Source: Muscardinus avellanarius (Eukaryota; Chordata; Mammalia; Rodentia; Gliridae). Taken from it: DNA of 64,000 bases. Positions within the stretch are counted from its first letter, which is position 1; each line of letters opens with the position of its first letter. This document shows positions 11,608 to 23,890 of this stretch, piece after piece. The notes below the pieces were generated by a model that had not been told where the DNA came from, ran no database searches, and saw nothing but the letters and a program-made list of their open reading frames with translations. Both the position numbers and the translations under genes were made by a program. The DNA is taken from NCBI GenBank assembly GCA_963383645.1, contig OY726561.1, positions 136,424,904 to 136,488,903 on the forward strand, given 5' to 3'.

Positions 11608-11865
11608 CATACTCTTTTCTTTTTCTTTATCATTGGTGCCTTGTAATCCTACACCTTGATACAGTTGAGGGTGGTAGAGGCATGCGTGCACACAGCCCAG
11701 GCCGAGCCCTCCCCCATTCCCTCCCCACCTCCCCCTGCTCAACTCCTTAACTTTGATAGGTTCGTGCCCACACAGCACGTCCACTGAAACGTTTCCCCCT
11801 TCAAGTCTTCCTCCCCCTCCCATCTCCCCCAGGCGGGTCCCCTCCTTCCCTCCACTCTTAAATCA
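11608..11865 (-). mobile_element. L1 3' end fragment
   Basis: TTATCATTGGTGCCTTGTAA, followed by a CT-rich UTR-like stretch, is the reverse complement of the same L1 3' end seen at 18058 and 32655. The inner border is approximate. Confidence 0.55.
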
Positions 11866-11888
11866 CTCTCCTCAAGAGATAGGTTTCT

Positions 11889-12080
11889 AGCCAGGTTATA
11901 GTGGCACAAGCCTGTAATCCCAGCATTTAAGAGGCTGAGACAGGGGGATCAGAGGTTTGAGGCCAGCCTTGAACCCTATTTCAAAACAACAACAACAAAA
12001 AAAAAAAAAAAGAAAAGAAAAAAAGGGCTGGGGATGTAGCTCAGAGGTAGAATGTCCCTGGTTTCAATCTCCAGTACCAA
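11889..12080 (+). mobile_element. Composite B1-ID SINE
   Basis: Sense copy with an expanded AAC/A-rich linker between the halves; ends TTTCAATCTCCAGTACC followed by an AATT-rich stretch. Confidence 0.88.
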
Positions 12081-14422
12081 ATTAAATTAATTAGCTAATG
12101 AATTAATTAATTACAAAGAGGGGTTTCTGTTTCTTTTGCAGAGTGTTGGATATTCCTTGCTCTGTCTCCCGTTGGTCCTGTACGGGATATTTGGTAGATC
12201 AGAGTAGCCGGGGTCATGGTCCCATGGTCCCATCCACACAAAAACAATATTTGAGGCAACATGGCTTGACCCTGGGGGACCTTCGCTGAGAAGCGTTTCT
12301 GAAACCATCCATCCATGGCCTTCTCTCTTCCCGGCATTTCCTCCTGTGCTCCCCTCCTCGTAGCCGCACATTTGAACTCTCTTTGTCTGCCAGCCATGGC
12401 CCACTGGAACCCGGGGCCCCAGATCCACACCAACACTTCTGCCAGGGTGCCCATGAGGTACCCAGACTCGGCGGGGCTGCAGGGACCAGCAGCTGGAGAC
12501 AAGATGGCCCTGTGAAGGGGTGGGTGGGGAAAGGCGCCGGCGGCTCTTTCTGGAGTCTTCTGTCTATTAGCTTGGAAGAGAACATGGAGAAATTCCATAC
12601 TTACTGGAAATGAGCAAAGGCCTAGCTCTCAGGACAGGATTTTCTTTCCTACTTCCCCAGTCTTTCCCTCTTGACACACTGAGGAGGTTGTAGGGATCCG
12701 GATCAGTCAACTCCTACTCACTCATTACTAATCTGGTTGGGGGAAATGGTCTTTTCTGAGAGCTCTGTGCTCAGAAAATTCAAGCGCTCCCAAACGGAAC
12801 TCACTGTCCTTCAGTAGATACCTTCTTCCCGGGCCGCTGTGACAATCCTATCTTTCTCTACTTAGGATCGGTGACTATTCTCCTTCCACAGAAGCCCTGA
12901 CCTGGCCCCTCCCCACGCACCCGTGGTCCTTGAACCTTGGGTCCAGCTCCTACTCTGTCCCGGGCTGTCTTGACAGCCGGATATTACTCTGTCACCAGCA
13001 GGAGCTGAACCTTCAGGAGACCTCTGTGCCCAAGCTAGTGACAGATTGCTAGGACTTTCAGAAGCAGCCTGGAACTGGGTTGCTGGGCCAGGGGCCTCCT
13101 GAAGGGCAGAAAGCAATCCAGATGGCAAAGGGGAAGATGATTCTTTGCGGACTGTGTGCAAAGGCCTGGGCCCCGCGCATGCGCTCCTGGGATCTGTGAG
13201 GGTCTGCCTTGATGGTGTTTGAAGAGCATGGGCATGGTAGCGGTACAGGGCCGTGTGCCACGGCGTCCCAGATCTTCAAACAGCGCCAACATTGAGTTTG
13301 CCGGACTCAGTGTGGGTTGCTTCTTTTGGATCCAGCTGGCATCCGAGGCCGGGACTGGGTTTTCTGGAAGGCTCGCCCAGTAACATGTCTGCCGGTGGAT
13401 GCTGACGGAAACCTTGGCCAGAGTCGTCGCTGACGTGGCCTCCTCGTGAGTCAGGGCTTTCTTACTGTATGTTGTCTGAGATCGAAGGATCGTAAAGAGC
13501 ACGAACCAGGCAGACCCTCCTCCCACATTTAGGACCTGGCCCCAGAAGCCCCGTGGCTTCCTTCCCTTTGTTCTCTTTATTTTAGAAGCAAGTAGCTGAG
13601 ACTGGTTCATATCCAAAGGGAAAGACACGTACCCTGCCTCTAAATGGAGGGTCACTGTCGCCCTGGAAGGGGGGCATGGGAGAGACTTCTGTGGCCACCT
13701 TTGCAAACTAGGATGAGTTTCGGCAGGATTTGGAGCCGGAGAGGCAGGCAGGTGGGCGGCGGGGCCTCTGGGGTGGTAGGTACCATTCGGGGTCATGGCT
13801 CGAGAAAGCTCTCCCCGGCGTGGTTTGGTGGAAGGTTTGGAGAGGAAGAGACCTGGGAGAGGCTGTTGCTGTAATCCGGGGAAGAAACGCAAAGGGCACG
13901 AGCCACGATGTGCACCGAGAGGTGAAGGCAGGCATCACGTATGAGAAGAGATCATGTCTGTGGTGATGGGGCGGATGCTAAGGGGTGAGAGGGGTGTCTA
14001 GGAGGACTCTTGGTTTCTGACCTGAGGAGTTAATAGGGGTGAAGGAGAAAGAGGAGAGTATCATGGAAAGACGAGTCCAACCTGGGAGCGGCTAGTCTTA
14101 GGGGTCTGAGAGCATCCAGGTAGACACACCAAGCAGGTACAGGATGGACCTGAGTGTAGAGCTCTGGGGAAAGTTCTGGAAAAGTCATTAGAGGGGCAAG
14201 GGTTTGCCCACAAGCATGTATAGAGAGGTACATGGCTGAGACAAGAGCTAAGACAGAGTGTGGGGGACACCAGCCTTCAGAGGACGCTCAGAACAAAGGA
14301 TCCAGCAAGAGAGTAGAGATTGTATTGTCTCTCTCACGACTGGCCTGGACCAAGGCACACACTGGCTTGTGTGCTTTGGAGCCCTGTGTCTGTGCAAGTG
14401 GACCAGACTTCTAAAAATCCCA

Positions 14423-14525
14423 TCCCATCACCACGGCCACCACCATCACCCTCATCTCCATCTTCACCATCAGCATCACCCTTGTCTTCCCATCACCACC
14501 ACCCCCACTGTCACCACCATCTTTC
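14423..14525. repeat. Degenerate CATCAC-rich repeat
   Basis: CATCACCACGGCCACCACC, CATCACCCTC and similar triplet-period sequence. On the opposite strand it resembles the GGTGAT minisatellite 3.4 kb upstream, but it is far more degenerate. Confidence 0.7.
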
Positions 14526-15089
14526 CAGGATGCCTTCCCACAGTCTACCCGAGGCTCCTGTCTTTCCTTCTGCCTAAAGTGTCGGCTCCTACAAATTAGG
14601 AGGCTTCTCTGTCTGCCTTTCCCTTCCCCTGTCTCGTCCTCAGCGTATTGTTCTCTGCACAGATGCCCTCCACAATCCTCTGGCCAATCAGATTCTGCTA
14701 GAGGAACTTTTCTGATGGATGCATCTGGGGCTCTGCTTCCACTAATTTTGGTGCAGGAAGTCTGGCCTTAGGCCTTTCTCTATTCCTTCTGGCTAAGATA
14801 CCCCTGTCTCTTCTAGCCAGGTCGTTTTTACTCTAACCTGGATTAAGAACCACGATTTAGCTCAGATACTTCACAGTTGTGGAAGCTAAGGGCCCAAGAG
14901 AGGGGAAGAGGCTGAGGTTGCTCTGTTGAATGAGAAACGACCCAGACCTGGTCCCTTCCAGGCATCTCAAGTGTCTGGCATCTAAATTTCGAAAATGCCT
15001 GCTATATGCAGGTACTATGCCAGGCACTTGGGTTCCTTGTCCCTGTACCTCTATTTTTCTATTTTGGGAAAGATATCCCCCTCCCTCTC

Positions 15090-15260
15090 TTTGGTACTGG
15101 AGATTAAATCTAGGAGCATTCTACCTCTGAGCTGTAACCCCAGCCCTTTTTATTTTGAAACAGGGTCTCACTAAGTTGTTGAAGGTCTGAGTTGCTGAGG
15201 CTGGCCTCAAACCTGCGGTCCTCCTATCTCAACCTTCCAAATATGCACCACCACACCCAG
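15090..15260 (-). mobile_element. Composite B1-ID SINE
   Basis: Antisense; TTGGTACTGGAGATTAAATC to CACCACACCCAG, with a small deletion in the B1 head. Confidence 0.85.
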
Positions 15261-16509
15261 GAGGAAGAGATCATTTAAAAATTGCTTCCATCCCAAATTA
15301 CTAAGAGATTGCAGTGTGTGAAAGGAAGCCCAGGGGCAGCCCTGGGATGCTGGGACAGGATGCCACCTCTTCCTCCAAGCAGGTCTTTGTCTTCTGTGAC
15401 TAGGAAGGAGCAAGGTGGCTTTGCCAGGCTCTGAGGCAGGTGGCAGTGCAGAGAGGTGCCTAATTTCCTAGGTGTAATGATGTCCTCGGATTGGAGGCCA
15501 TGGGTACAGAGGTGTGGACAGGCAGTGAACCCTGGGTTCTGCCGGAAGCCCCACACCGGTCTCGCTGAGATCTGCCTTGCAGGTAGGAGACCCTCCGCCT
15601 GGAGTGGAGTCCCCCGCAGAGGTGTAGCCCTAGCTTCAGAAGAGAACGGAAAGGAAGCCAGAGTTCCAGTTGCTCTTTGGGGATGCCAGCCCTTCAATTA
15701 AGGGAAGAACTCTGGCAGACTATGAATCTGGCCGACTATGAACCGTGCCCCACCCTTCTCTGGAGAAAAGGTTGACCCAGAAGGGCACCTTGCAGGGGCT
15801 GCTCGGGGACCTGGGACTCCTGTTCAGGCCTGGTCTGACAGCTGAGAACCCAGGAGGACCCAGAGCCTACCCTGGGGCTAAGGACTCCATCGACCCCCTC
15901 GCCCACCTGCCCGACTTTTATCTGACCTTGTGAACTATGAGGCCCACATTTACTGAGTGCTCTTGGGACAGTACGGGCTGGGGTAGAATGCAGGGACAGA
16001 TGGCCTCAGTCCCTTTTCCAAGGACATAGCCATCATAGCGGGGAGGAAACAAGTATAACCACAGCTGCCGTCAGGAGCTTGGCGAGGGTGTGAATGGGGA
16101 CCGGGTGTGAATGGGGACCGTCATTCAAAACCAGGGCCGCATCACATCATGGTGTCTCACTGGAGATTAGCAGGGCCTTGGAGGCCGGGTACCAGAAAGG
16201 GGCTGGGTCAGAATGTGGCGGTGTGACCTAGGGCCTGTGTGTGCCCTGGAAGTGTCCCGATTGGGACAGAGAGTGGCCTTTAATCTTTAATCTACACGGG
16301 AGGAAGAGAGACCAGCAGTCCAGGGAGACGGTGCTATCTGGAAACAACCCCAGGCAGAGAATACCCTAGATGCTTGGTGGGGAAGCCAGGCCTCTCCCTG
16401 GGGGCGGACTTTCCCTGTGGTTCTACCCAACTATTTACAAGAGCGATGAGAAGTAGCCAAGATAAGAAAGGCGAATATTTTTGGAGTGCTTCCCACAGCG
16501 CAAGAATAA

Positions 16510-17019
<510 letters not shown>

Positions 17020-17087
17020 TGAGGCCGAATACTCCTCTGCGTCATCTCAACCCCGTGTTCCAGGCCTCTCTACTAATCAAAATCTGA

Positions 17088-17299
17088 AGCCGATCGCGGT
17101 GGCGCACGCTCGTAATCCCGGCATTCGGGAGGCTGAGACCGGAGGATCGTGGTTCAAGGACAGCCTCAGCTACTTAGTGAGGCCTTTGCAACTCAGTGAG
17201 ACCCTGTTTCAAAATAAAGAATAAAAAATAGGCCTGGAGGTGTAGTTTGGAGGTCAAATGCCCCTGGGTTCCATCCCCAGTACGGCAAAATCAAAACAC
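17088..17299 (+). mobile_element. Composite B1-ID SINE
   Basis: Sense; ATCGCGGTGGCGCACGCTCG to TTCCATCCCCAGTACGGC plus an A-rich tail. Confidence 0.92.
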
Positions 17300-17656
17300 A
17301 ACAAATCTGAGCTGGTGTGTACGGCGAATCCTCTTCCGGCTCAGCCCAGATGATTGGCAAATCTGTGCTCTTCCATGGTCAAATTCTCCCTCATACTGTC
17401 CCTGTGCTTAGAACCAAAATGTTCGAACTGGGAATCATTGGATTTTTCAAGGGACCAGAAATAGCTAGCCAAGATATGTTGTGGGGTTTAAGATAGGAAT
17501 TTGATGAGCAAATTAGGGGTGTAATATTTCCCCAGAGCTATGGGTCAATCCACATACAAATAGCTGAGCCATTAAGTCTCCTCTTTCCCAAGCTCAAACT
17601 TCTTGCCTGAGGGCAGAGTTTGAGGCAAATACTGTAGTATTTCTCTATCCCAATCG

Positions 17657-17658
<2 letters not shown>

Positions 17659-17712
<54 letters not shown>

Positions 17713-17784
17713 TTGTGTCACATGTGTCTGTGTATGTGAGTTTGTTCCTGTGAATGACTATATTGTACCTGTGTGTATCTCTGT

Positions 17785-17835
<51 letters not shown>
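17659..17835. repeat. (GT)n and (GA)n microsatellites
   Basis: A (GT)n run at 17659-17710, a degenerate GTGT-rich interval, and a pure (GA)n run at 17788-17835. Confidence 0.97.
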
Positions 17836-17839
<4 letters not shown>

Positions 17840-17856
17840 TTGATTTTGTGTGTGTG

Positions 17857-18055
17857 TGGTACTGAGGATGGAACCCAGAGGCTTTCTACCTCTGGGCTAT
17901 ACTCCCAGACCTATTTTATATTATATTGGGAAACACGGTCTTACTAAATTGCCAAGAGCCTCACTAAGTAGCTGAGCCTGTCTTCGAACCTGTGCGATCC
18001 TCCTGTCTCAGCCTCCGAGCGCTGGGATTACAGGCGTGCGCCACCACGCCCGGCT
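17857..18055 (-). mobile_element. Intermediate-lineage SINE
   Basis: Antisense; it has CCCAGAGGCTTTCTACCTC and ACTCCCAGACCTATTTTATA, the marks of the intermediate subtype. Confidence 0.9.
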
Positions 18056-18057
18056 GA

Positions 18058-18152
18058 CAGTGATGTTGAGTGTATATATGAATGTATTACTTTGAATCTC
18101 ACTATGATATATAATTACATTGCACTAATAAAATGCTTTTAAAAAAAAAAGG
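18058..18152 (+). mobile_element. L1 3' end, 5' truncated
   Basis: Ends ATTACATTGCACTAATAAAA then TGCTTTT and poly(A). This matches the 3' end shared by other L1 pieces in the window. Confidence 0.7.
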
Positions 18153-18417
18153 ATCAGTCCTCAGATGGCTGATATTAGACTAGGGGGGCTGGGCTGGAAG
18201 GCAGAGGCTGGGCTGGGCTTCTGACCGCAGAGGGCAGGCAGAGACGTCACACAGGTGGCCCGTGGTGAGGCTGTGGGGACCGGGCAGGGGCAGCTCTGCC
18301 AGGGCCCCGCTGGCACTGGACAGCCTCGTCCCTGTCCAGCCCTCCTGGGTGAGGCTGGTCACTCCGGGGTGGGCGAGGACGGGACCAGTGGTCTCACCCC
18401 CTCCGTGTTCGCTGCAG

Positions 18418-18580
18418 ATCAGCAACGCCATCCTCATCATCTTCGTCAGCTACTTTGGCAGCCGGGTGCACCGCCCGCGGCTGATTGGCATCGGGGGCCT
18501 CCTCCTGGCCTTGGGCGCCTTCGTCCTCACGCTCCCACACTTCCTGTCGGAGCCCTACCAGTACGCCTCGGCCAGCCTCG
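18418..18580 (+). CDS. SLCO2A1: SLCO2A1 exon 3
   Basis: 163 nt, starts in phase 0 and ends after the first base of a Gly codon (residues about 79-133). It encodes [18 protein letters not shown] (membrane helix 2), the basic turn RPRLIG and [17 protein letters not shown] (helix 3), ending YQYASASL. Acceptor GCTGCAG, donor GTGAGT. A 22-kb intron follows, the largest complete one in the window. Confidence 0.97.
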
Positions 18581-18689
18581 GTGAGTGCCTCCCGCCCCTG
18601 CCACATTTAAGAACTTTTCACCCAACCCCAGAGCAGAAGGATTTTCTTCTCTGTGTTTCAGGAGTCGTTCCAGTTTTTCATTTGCGCTT

Positions 18690-19420
18690 AGATCTATAAT
18701 TCATTCTGAGTTAATTTCTATTAGTTTTTCCCCTTTTTTTGTGGATAGATGTTAAATTGTCTCAGCACCATTTGTTGAAAATACTATCTTTTCTCCCATA
18801 AAATTAATTTTGCACTACCACCGGAAACGCATTGGCTTGGGGTAGGGATGGGCTGAGGCTGGTAGATCAGTGACAAGACTCTTGGAAAATCCTGGATTCC
18901 GTCCACACACTGCTGGGGGAAAATTGGCCATATTAATATGGGTCGATTTCAGGACTTCTTACCCCATTTTTTTGCTGTGCGTGTCTATTCTTCCTTTGCC
19001 AGTAGAACACAGTCTTGCCAGTATCACTGACACTACACTGTAAGTCTTCAAAACTGTTTGGTATGACTCCAACTTTATTCTATTTCAAATTTGTTTTATA
19101 TTTTAATTATGCATTTGACTGTCCATATACATTTAAAAACCAATTGTCTACATTTAAAATTAAAATTCTGGGGCTGGGATGTAGCTCAGTAGCAAAGCAC
19201 CTGCTTTGTAGGTGTGGCGCTCTGAGTTTGATAAAAAAAAAAAAGAACCCTTTAAAAAATAGGCTAAGAGCAATCAAAAAATGAAATTAAAGTTCTCTTG
19301 GAATTTTGATTGGAATTGCATCAAATTCATAGATTAATTTGAGGATAGTTGACATGTTTATTAGGTTGAGCCTGCTAACCCATGAACACATTATGCCTCC
19401 CCATTACCTTTGCGTTTAAC
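18690..19420 (-). mobile_element. L1 fragment (ORF2/3' region), antisense
   Basis: CAGCACCATTTGTTGAAAAT, later GATTGGAATTGCATCAAATTC and CCATGAACACATTATG, are the familiar antisense signatures of the L1 3' region. It is interrupted by an ID element at 19170-19250. Heavily decayed. Confidence 0.75.
19170..19250 (+). mobile_element. ID element
   Basis: GGGGCTGGGATGTAGCTCAG through an A-rich tail, without a B1 half. The flanking AAATTAAA(A/G)TTCT at each side looks like a target duplication. This is a SINE, not a tRNA gene. Confidence 0.8.
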
Positions 19421-19739
19421 ATGGACCGTGTTTAACAAACTCTAAAGAATGTATCTGTTCTCCAAGAGAACGAGATAAGGATGTTCAAATGTGAACCGTC
19501 CTCTCCCATCCACCTTTATTCTTGATGAGTATTTTAGTTCTACCTGTTTTTAACATAGCCACAGTGGTCATTATTATGTTTTCATTATATTGTTACTTAT
19601 AAATAAGTTCCTGTTTATGTTTATTTACCCCAAAGTCTGCTGGGTTCTTTGTTGATGTTGCTTGTTGGATTTTACCCGCCCTGTTGATTCAACTTACTTT
19701 TCCCTGGAGTGTATCCTGGAGTGTTACTTTCAGGGGTCT

Positions 19740-20880
19740 GATGAGTGAGAAAAAGTTCTCTTTGTCTGAAAATGAACCTCCATTTTACCCATCCTCATGA
19801 ATGAGAGTTCAGCTACAAATGATATTGGTTGTTAAAGGAATACAAACTATTTTAATTTAAGGGCTATTTCTTCTCGGTACTTGGAAGGTGACACACCATT
19901 GTTGTTTGACATTTGGGACCTCTCCATCAATCTAATCATCCTTTCTTAGGTACACTGGTTTTTGTTTTTGTTTTTGCTCTAATTGAAGTTAAGTTTTTTG
20001 TCTTTTGTTGTTGTTGTTGTTGTTGTTCTTGTCTACCACAAGGTGTCTGAGTATGGGTTTAATTTTTAAATGCTCTATTTGGAAGTTCAATGTGCTGGGA
20101 TTTTTTTTGGAGATTAAATTCTCAGTCAAAAATGTTCCTGGTATCGCACATCCCTGTTTTCATCATCTCCTTTCCCTAGAACTCCTCCTATGTAGAGATG
20201 CATGCTGGTTATCTTCGTTTCTGGCCTCCTTGTCTCTTAAGCTCTCGTCCATGGTTTTCACTACTCTACTCATCTCTACGGCATCCTGAGTGATTTCCTT
20301 AACGTGTGGCTTTCTATTCACTTAGTCTCTCTCTAGCTTTGTCACTCAGTGTCAAACCCATCCTTAACATTGTGGATTTTATTTTATTTTATTGACTTTC
20401 TTACTTATTTTGTAGTACTGGGGATTGAACTCAGGAGCATTCCACCTCCGAGCTGCACCCTCATCCCTATATATTTGATTTTTTATGTCAAGACAGGGTC
20501 TCACAGAGTTGCTGAGGGTGGCCTCAAACCTGTGATCCTCCTATCACAGCCTTCCAAGTACTGGAATTACAGGCATGCACCACCACGTGGACCTGGAACA
20601 TTGTGAATATTAATGGCTCTTTCTATTTTGCTAATTTCTAAAAGTCCTTATAATTGCCTTTCAGATCTTCCCACCCCAGTGTCAATTTCTTGGCATTTCC
20701 TTATGATTTCTACTTTTCCTTGATCACTTCAATTGTTTTAAACATCTTTGCTTTATAGCCTTTCCCACATTGTCCTGTTAGCTCAAGTTTTGAGAATGTT
20801 AATTCTCCTGTTTCATGTCTGCCCGCTCTTGTTCATAGTGAATCATCTCTTTGTCTGTCCCATAGGTTTCTAAACTTACT
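19740..20880 (-). mobile_element. Old L1M fragment, antisense
   Basis: TTCTCTTTGTCTGAAAATG, CACTTAGTCTCTCTCTAGC and AAACCCATCCTTAACATTG match the antisense reading of old mammalian L1 3' regions. It is interrupted by a SINE at 20411-20590 and a (TTG)n run at about 20007-20028. Confidence 0.6.
20411..20590 (-). mobile_element. Composite B1-ID SINE
   Basis: Antisense; TTGTAGTACTGGGGATTGAA to GCATGCACCACCACG. Confidence 0.87.
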
Positions 20881-21261
20881 GGCACACCAACCACTTTCCG
20901 GAAAAAAAAAAAAAATTACTCAGCGGCCCCCACACCTGGGAACTTCCACCACCCTCTTATCTTTAATCAGTGCCCCCAATTGCACCTGCATTACTACCAC
21001 CCTGGATCATTCTATGGCTATGATTTGACCATGCTGCCATTTGCAATGAATTTTTTTTTCCTTTGTAGAAGTCACAGACAATCAGAGCTGGGAAATAGCT
21101 CAACAGAGTGGGTTTTCATTTCCATCTACTCAGCACCCAGCAACATCACTGCCACTGTTTTGGAGCTGATTCTATGTTGCTTTGTTAGCTTGGGATAAAC
21201 TGGCACTTCTTGAAGGAAGTAGCAGTAATTTTAGGATGATGGTTTGTTTGTTTATTTTGAT

Positions 21262-21472
21262 TGAATGCAGGGGATTGAATGCAGGGGATTGAATGCCGGG
21301 GCATTCTACCTCTTAGCTACATCCCCAGCCTTTTTAATTTTTTATTTGGAAACAGGGTCACTCTAGGTTCCTGAGAGTCTCAGTAAGTTGTTGTCCATGG
21401 CTTTAAGCTTGTGATTCTCCTGTCTCCGCCTCCCAAGCGCGGGGATTACAAGCGTGCGCCACCACGCCTGGC
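21262..21472 (-). mobile_element. Composite SINE with triplicated end
   Basis: Antisense copy whose 3' end shows three tandem copies of GATTGAATGC(A/C)GGG at 21262-21303. The head ends CACCACGCCTGGC. Confidence 0.88.
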
Positions 21473-21503
21473 CTTGTTTTTGGCTTTTTAAAAAGTCATG
21501 TTC

Positions 21504-21714
21504 CGCCAGGCATGGCGGCGCACGCTTGTAATCCCCGCGCTTGGGAGGCGGAGACAGGAGGATCGCGCAGGTTCGAAGCCAGCCGTGCTGGCGTAAGAGG
21601 CCCTGTTTCCAAAAAATATAAAATAGGTCTGGGAATGTAGCCCGGAGGTAGAAGGGCTTCCAGGAACCCCAGTACCACCAAAAAATAAAATAAAATAAAA
21701 TAAAAAATAAAAAT
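21504..21714 (+). mobile_element. Derived-lineage SINE with a perfect target duplication
   Basis: Sense copy with GGGCTTCCAGGAACCCCAGT and a (TAAAA)n tail. AAAAAGTCATGTTC flanks it at 21490-21503 and 21715-21728 without a mismatch. It lies head to head with the preceding antisense SINE, about 30 bp away. Confidence 0.95.
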
Positions 21715-21963
21715 AAAAAGTCATGTTCAGGAGATGAATCACTTGGAAAGATAGTGGGGATTCCTTTATAGGCTGTGAAACCCAGATTAAATAGAGGTAG
21801 GTGGCTGGAGTGATAAAAGGGTGTCTGAGGGCGCAGTGTCTGCTGGGTTCTGGTCCTGGTAATCATTTCTCCACCTCTCCACAAATCACTGCTGACACTA
21901 GTCATGTCTCATAAGTGCATTGTGGTCTCAGGTCTATTTACACTGTTTAAAAGCTGAGTCCTG

Positions 21964-22164
21964 CCGCGCATGGTGGCACATGCTTGTAATCCCAGCATTT
22001 GGGAGGCTGAGACAGGAGGAGGATCTGGGTTCGTGGACAGCCTCAGCTACTTAGTGAGTTCCTTTGCAACTCAGTGAGACCCTGTTGCAAAATAAAGAAT
22101 AAAAAATAGGGTTGGAGGTGTAGCTCAGAGGTAGAATGCCCCTGCGTTCCATTCCCAGTACTGC

Positions 22165-22214
<50 letters not shown>

Positions 22215-22255
22215 GAGAGAGAAAGGAAGGAAGGAAGGAAGGAAGGATGGAAAAG
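21964..22255 (+). mobile_element. Composite SINE with a GAAA/GGAA tail
   Basis: Sense copy followed by (AAAG)n and (AAGG)n tail repeats. The target duplication AGCTGAGTCCTG is at 21952-21963 and 22256-22267. Confidence 0.92.
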
Positions 22256-22644
22256 AGCTGAGTCCTGCTTCAACTGAGCAGAGGATGGGCCAGAGCCAAG
22301 CCAAGGGGTCCTGCCCTGCACTTTCTCTTCCTCACTCTGGACAAGAGGCCTGCTTCGAAGTAGAGCCAGGAGTTGACCTTTCTCAGTGCTTGAAGACAGG
22401 GCTAATAAACTCAGCAAGGGAGCCTGGGGCACCGGGTCCAGGCTGAGGGGAGGGCATCCTGCCAGGCCCCACACACCGTGGCCCGCTGGGCCTGGTGGCT
22501 TTGCTCCCTGGGCCCCGGGCTCACATCCCAGTGACATTTGCTTTGTCGTGGGAGGCGAGGGGACGGGTCTCCCTCTGCTTCTTGTTAGCAATGGTCACTC
22601 GGATTGGGACCAGCTCACCCAGACCCTCCCAGGGAAGTACTCTG

Positions 22645-22720
22645 CCAGGCTGGCTACTTAGTGAGGTCCTTTGCAACTCAGTGAGACCCTGTTTAAAAAT
22701 AAAGAAGAATAAGAAAAAAA
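22645..22720 (+). mobile_element. SINE fragment (B1 3' part)
   Basis: GGCTACTTAGTGAGGTCCTT to an A-rich end; no head and no ID half. Confidence 0.75.
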
Positions 22721-23784
22721 CCAGGATGCATCTCCACCACAATGCCCTTAGCCAAAATCCCCTGACAGGGGACCAAAGAGGCCGTGGGGCCGCAGGCGGG
22801 GTCCGCGGCCAGGAGAGTGTACTGTTTCGCTCCTACTGCTCTCTTTGTACAGATTCCAGCTGCAGCAGCCGGGCACAGCAGTCTTGCCCGCGCTGGCTAG
22901 GATCAGAGCAGCGGCTGGCAGTGTTCAGGGCCGAGCTACCTTCGGGCGTCTTCCCGGTGCCCGACGGTGGGACGAGGAGGCCTTTGGCCCAGAAGCCACA
23001 TCTGTGGGATGTAGCCGGAGCTGCACCCGGGTGCGGGTGTGGCGTGGGAGTGTGTATGCAAAAATGTGCAAATAAACATATTCATCAAGTCTCGCTTTGT
23101 GGGAACCCTCTGAGCGTGACTCCTCCTTGTAGTGTCTTCCTGTGGGAACCTCGTCGTGTTGAGTTGCGCAAGGTCGACAGGAGACCTGTGTCATCCGACG
23201 CACCACCCTGTGTGGCCGTGCGGCTCTGAACCGGCTCCTGGCAGCAGCCAGTCTGGACTTGAACGGGGCTTGGAGACCTCTGACCATGTGGCCTGGGCCT
23301 CCTCTCCACGAGGGTCTAGAAGACAGACCCTCCCTCAGAACGCCGCAAAGGCGCGTGCCCGTGCGTTTGGCCTGGTGGCTGCACCGGCAGTAATGGCGGA
23401 GTGGTGGCTCATCCTGGGGGTGGAGAGGACAGCACAGGGTGTTGCTGAGCAAGCTCGTAGCTCCCTGGATGCCAGGTGAGCGCACCCTTCAGCTTCCTGC
23501 AAGGCTGAGCTGGAAGGTCGTGGCCCAGGACAGGGAGGCCTGGGGCATGGGACGGGGCTTCTCTCTGGTCCTCAGCTCAGGCCTGCAGCAGGGCCCCTCC
23601 CTCAGCATGGCCCCTCCTGCATCCTCACAAGGAGGCCTCGGGGTTTCTCTGGGTAAGAGCTTAAGCAGCTGGATTCCCAGATTCTCACCTTGGGGCCACG
23701 GGTCTAATGGGAGAGCGTGGACCTCGGTATTCAACCCCCAGCCCAGGCGCTCGCCTGCCAGGTCTCCTTAGGAGAATCAGGCCG

Positions 23785-23890
23785 CCGTTCTGGACCTCAG
23801 TTTCTCCACCTGAAAACTGGGAACATTTCCTCCACTTTCAGTGGGCCCTGAGAGTGGAATTCGAATGAACAGGTAAAGCGCCTGGCTCCC
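23785..23890 (+). mobile_element. MIR-like fragment
   Basis: GACCTCAGTTTCTCCACCTG, then AAACTGGGAACATTTCC and GGTAAAGCGCCTGGC, which is the MIR core order. Confidence 0.6.

Noticed and set aside
18262..18699. A frame extending exon 3 on both sides
   Set aside because: Intronic read-through; the GT-AG borders and the PGT alignment fix exon 3 at 18418-18580.
19170..19250. tRNA gene (ID elements have tRNA-like A and B boxes)
   Set aside because: ID halves are SINE parts with A-rich tails and diverged cloverleafs, present dozens of times in the window. No intact tRNA is seen.
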